A DNA stretch of 64,000 bases, from assembly GCF_900112175.1 (NCBI RefSeq), contig NZ_FOYT01000005.1:124001-188000 (forward strand), given 5' to 3'. Below the pieces are notes generated by a model, which was not told the origin of the DNA, ran no database searches, and saw only the letters and a program-made list of their open reading frames with translations. Position numbers and translations under genes: made by a program. This DNA is from Halogeometricum rufum (GTDB lineage: Archaea; Halobacteriota; Halobacteria; Halobacteriales; Haloferacaceae). Position 1 is the stretch's first letter. Each line of letters starts with the position of its first letter. Below are positions 62,879 to 64,000 of this stretch, one piece after another.

Positions 62879-63505
62879 TCAGCCCCCGAGGAAGTGCCAG
62901 ATGTGCCCCCGTTCCTCCGGCGGGTCGACTCCGGGCAGTTGCTTCAGCGCGGGTTGGATGGCGTTCCACCACCCCTCCGCCGACTCGAACCCCGCGGGGT
63001 AGTCGTGGTAGACGTCGCGTAGGAAGTCGGCCTTCTTCGCCTCCGGGTGGTCGGCGAGGTACTCGTACGCCGCGGACAACGCCTCGCGGCGGGCGTCGAG
63101 CATCGGTCCACTCCCCGGCAGGTTTGCGTCCGCGATGGCGTTCGAGACGGCGGGGCGACGGTCGGGGACCGAATCGGGGTCCTCCGACACCGCTACGGCG
63201 TCCTCCTCGGCCGTCTCGGACGCCGTCGTCGACGACTCCGACGCCGCCCCCGTCATCGGAACCCACCAGACGCGGGACCGCGCCCCGACCTTCCGGGTGG
63301 CGAGGTCACCGCACGCTTCGAGTTCGTTCAGTTTGTTGTGCGCCGTCCGACGCGAACAGTCCAGCGCCTCCATCACGTCCGAGGCGGTGAGCGGTCGCGC
63401 GCGGTCCTCGCGCGCTTCGAAGACGGCGAGCACGCGGTCCAGCGGAATGCGGTCCACGTACTGACCGTGCTCGTTCCGGGGGCGCGCGCGAGCCTCCTCG
63501 TCCAT
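62879..63505 (-). CDS. HTH transcriptional regulator facing lctP
   Basis: 208 residues. A winged HTH (DRIPLDRVLAVFEAREDRAR, then TASDVMEALDCSRRTAHNKL, then NELEACGDLATRKVGARSRV and WWVP) is followed by a linker and a C-terminal helical domain (EYLADHPEAKKADFLRDVYH, then GWWNAIQPALKQLPGVDPPE). Start MDEEARARPRNEHGQYVDR; the frame is open further upstream. It is divergent from the lactate permease gene and its promoter region holds phased repeats, so it probably regulates itself and lctP (inference). Confidence 0.88.
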   Translation of the reverse strand: MDEEARARPRNEHGQYVDRIPLDRVLAVFEAREDRARPLTASDVMEALDCSRRTAHNKLNELEACGDLATRKVGARSRVWWVPMTGAASESSTTASETAEEDAVAVSEDPDSVPDRRPAVSNAIADANLPGSGPMLDARREALSAAYEYLADHPEAKKADFLRDVYHDYPAGFESAEGWWNAIQPALKQLPGVDPPEERGHIWHFLGG

Positions 63506-63514
63506 GAGTCGACC

Positions 63515-63595
63515 TCTACACACGACAGAATAAGCCTTTGCACACGTGGGCATCGCCACGACACACGTGTGGACAGCCACGATACACGAATGTAG
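63515..63595. promoter_or_regulatory. Four phased operator-like repeats at the HTH gene promoter
   Basis: Related ACACACG-type sites: TACACACGACA (63517), GCACACGTGGG (63540), ACACACGTGTGG (63561) and TACACGAATGTA (63583). Spacing is about 24, 21 and 21 bases, close to two helical turns. One site lies between the TATA box and the start codon, the rest upstream. A fifth similar site, TACACACGAGTGA, is at 63701. Repression or cooperative binding by the adjacent HTH protein is likely but not shown. Confidence 0.55.
63526..63535 (-). promoter_or_regulatory. TATA box for the HTH gene
   Basis: The minus strand reads GGCTTATTCT, centred about 26 bases before ATG 63505, consistent with a leaderless transcript and confirming that start. 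Confidence 0.5.
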
Positions 63596-63752
63596 AGGAC
63601 GGCGCGTCGGTCCGCGGCCGCCGGAGGCGAGGCCGCCCGAGAGCCACCGAGTCCGCCATTTTGACGCTCAGTACGGTCTTTAACCGACCGTGAAACCACC
63701 TACACACGAGTGAACTGGCCGCGTCACCGGTAGGGCAGTTTTCGTAATTAAC

Positions 63753-63768
63753 GATAGATATATATCAC
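63753..63768 (+). promoter_or_regulatory. AT-rich promoter of lctP
   Basis: GATAGATATATATCAC contains a TATA box and is itself nearly palindromic. Transcription should start near 63788, leaving about 70 bases before the lctP ATG, or a leaderless start on the small frame at 63785 or 63793. Confidence 0.5.
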
Positions 63769-63856
63769 AATAACTGGGTTCGATATGCCACGATGCACCG
63801 CATCAGGCACGAATCTGGAATCGAATCGCTCGGCGAGACGCGAGAGGGGGTAACCC

Positions 63857-64000
63857 ATGGCTAGCACGATGGAGATCCTCGTCTCGTTGCTCCCGCTTCT
63901 GACGATAGCCGTCCTCATGGTCGGCTTCTACTGGCCTGCGACGCGGGCCATGCCGGTGGCGTGGCTGGTCGCCATCGCCGCGGGCGTCGTCGGGTGGGGC
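63857..64000 (+). CDS. lctP: L-lactate permease (partial, N-terminus only)
   Basis: The first 48 codons, running off the right edge. MASTMEILVSLLPLLTIAVL and MVGFYWPATRAMPVAWLVAI match the N-terminal first membrane helices of LctP-family lactate permeases, which import lactate or glycolate with protons. Haloarchaea use lactate as a carbon source. The adjacent divergent HTH gene is its likely regulator. Confidence 0.8.
   Translation, partial: MASTMEILVSLLPLLTIAVLMVGFYWPATRAMPVAWLVAIAAGVVGWG

Larger units (their letters stand above)
63506..63856. other. Divergent regulatory region between HTH gene and lctP
   Basis: No protein gene longer than about 25 codons. It holds the HTH TATA box (63526-63535), five operator-like repeats, an AT-rich lctP promoter (63753-63768) and two short overlapping leader-type frames before lctP. 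Confidence 0.65.

Noticed and set aside
1-64000. CRISPR array, rRNA operon or intact insertion sequence
   Set aside because: No regularly spaced repeats, rRNA-like sequence or transposase frame was found. The only arrays are the 39-bp coding repeat and the short operator-like sites.

Overview
This 64-kb window is chromosomal DNA from a halophilic archaeon (class Halobacteria, most like the Haloferax/Halogeometricum group). The evidence is the very high GC content, acidic proteins rich in Asp and Glu, leaderless genes with a TATA box about 27 bases before the start codon, archaeal information-processing genes (TFB, aIF2-beta, fibrillarin/Nop5), haloarchaeal gamma-glutamylcysteine synthesis (gshA), a DacZ-type diadenylate cyclase and a PRC-barrel cell-division protein. 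The gene order from dacZ through gshA, tfb, eif2b and thrS to the DHH and PRC-barrel genes resembles, from memory, one Haloferax volcanii chromosome segment. I could not check this by alignment.

Layout. 0-12 kb: start of a cysteine-synthase-like gene, thioredoxin, a DUF255 thioredoxin/glycosidase-fold protein, a PQQ-propeller lipoprotein, purD, a CPBP-family membrane protease with a variable N-terminal repeat, an acyltransferase, a PAS histidine kinase, and the overlapping pair dacZ-mscS. 12.3-17 kb: tRNA-Leu(UAG) with an attachment-site-like copy of its 3' end, a small TFB-cyclin protein, coaD, a winged-helix regulator, gshA, and the overlapping pair nop5-flpA.

17-30.5 kb: an accessory island, visibly lower in GC in places (one sampled row at 17.4 kb is 43% GC against 75% at 41.5 kb) and with long non-coding gaps. 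It holds a Bat-type regulator divergent from a three-gene unit (orphan NuoCD, small zinc ribbon, SAM methyltransferase), a 1856-residue PAS/GAF Bat-type transcription factor, an FAD-monooxygenase-like protein and two paralogous winged-helix regulators. The first module is the best candidate for an undescribed system: it pairs one complex-I subunit with a methyltransferase under its own regulator.

30.5-52 kb: mostly core genes (hydrolase, small zinc proteins, corA, sulfatase-fold protein, tfb, eif2b, ogg, DJ-1/PfpI, CNNM transporter, Lrp regulator, Usp plus an APC-Usp fusion permease, malQ, thrS). It includes an mscS gene interrupted by an in-frame TAG at a probable Trp codon. 52-64 kb: a small secreted repeat protein, an alpha/beta hydrolase, MFS and DMT transporters, a divergent Lrp regulator, tRNA-Lys(CUU), a TrkA-N/DHH phosphoesterase, a PRC-barrel protein, an Nramp-related transporter without the metal-binding motif, and an HTH regulator with phased operator-like repeats upstream, facing the start of lctP (lactate permease).

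Several parts may work together. DacZ (c-di-AMP synthesis) and the TrkA-N/DHH protein (possible nucleotide phosphodiesterase) could be opposing arms of one signal, with mechanosensitive channels as plausible osmotic effectors. GshA supplies the main haloarchaeal low-molecular-weight thiol. The HTH protein at the right edge probably controls lactate uptake.
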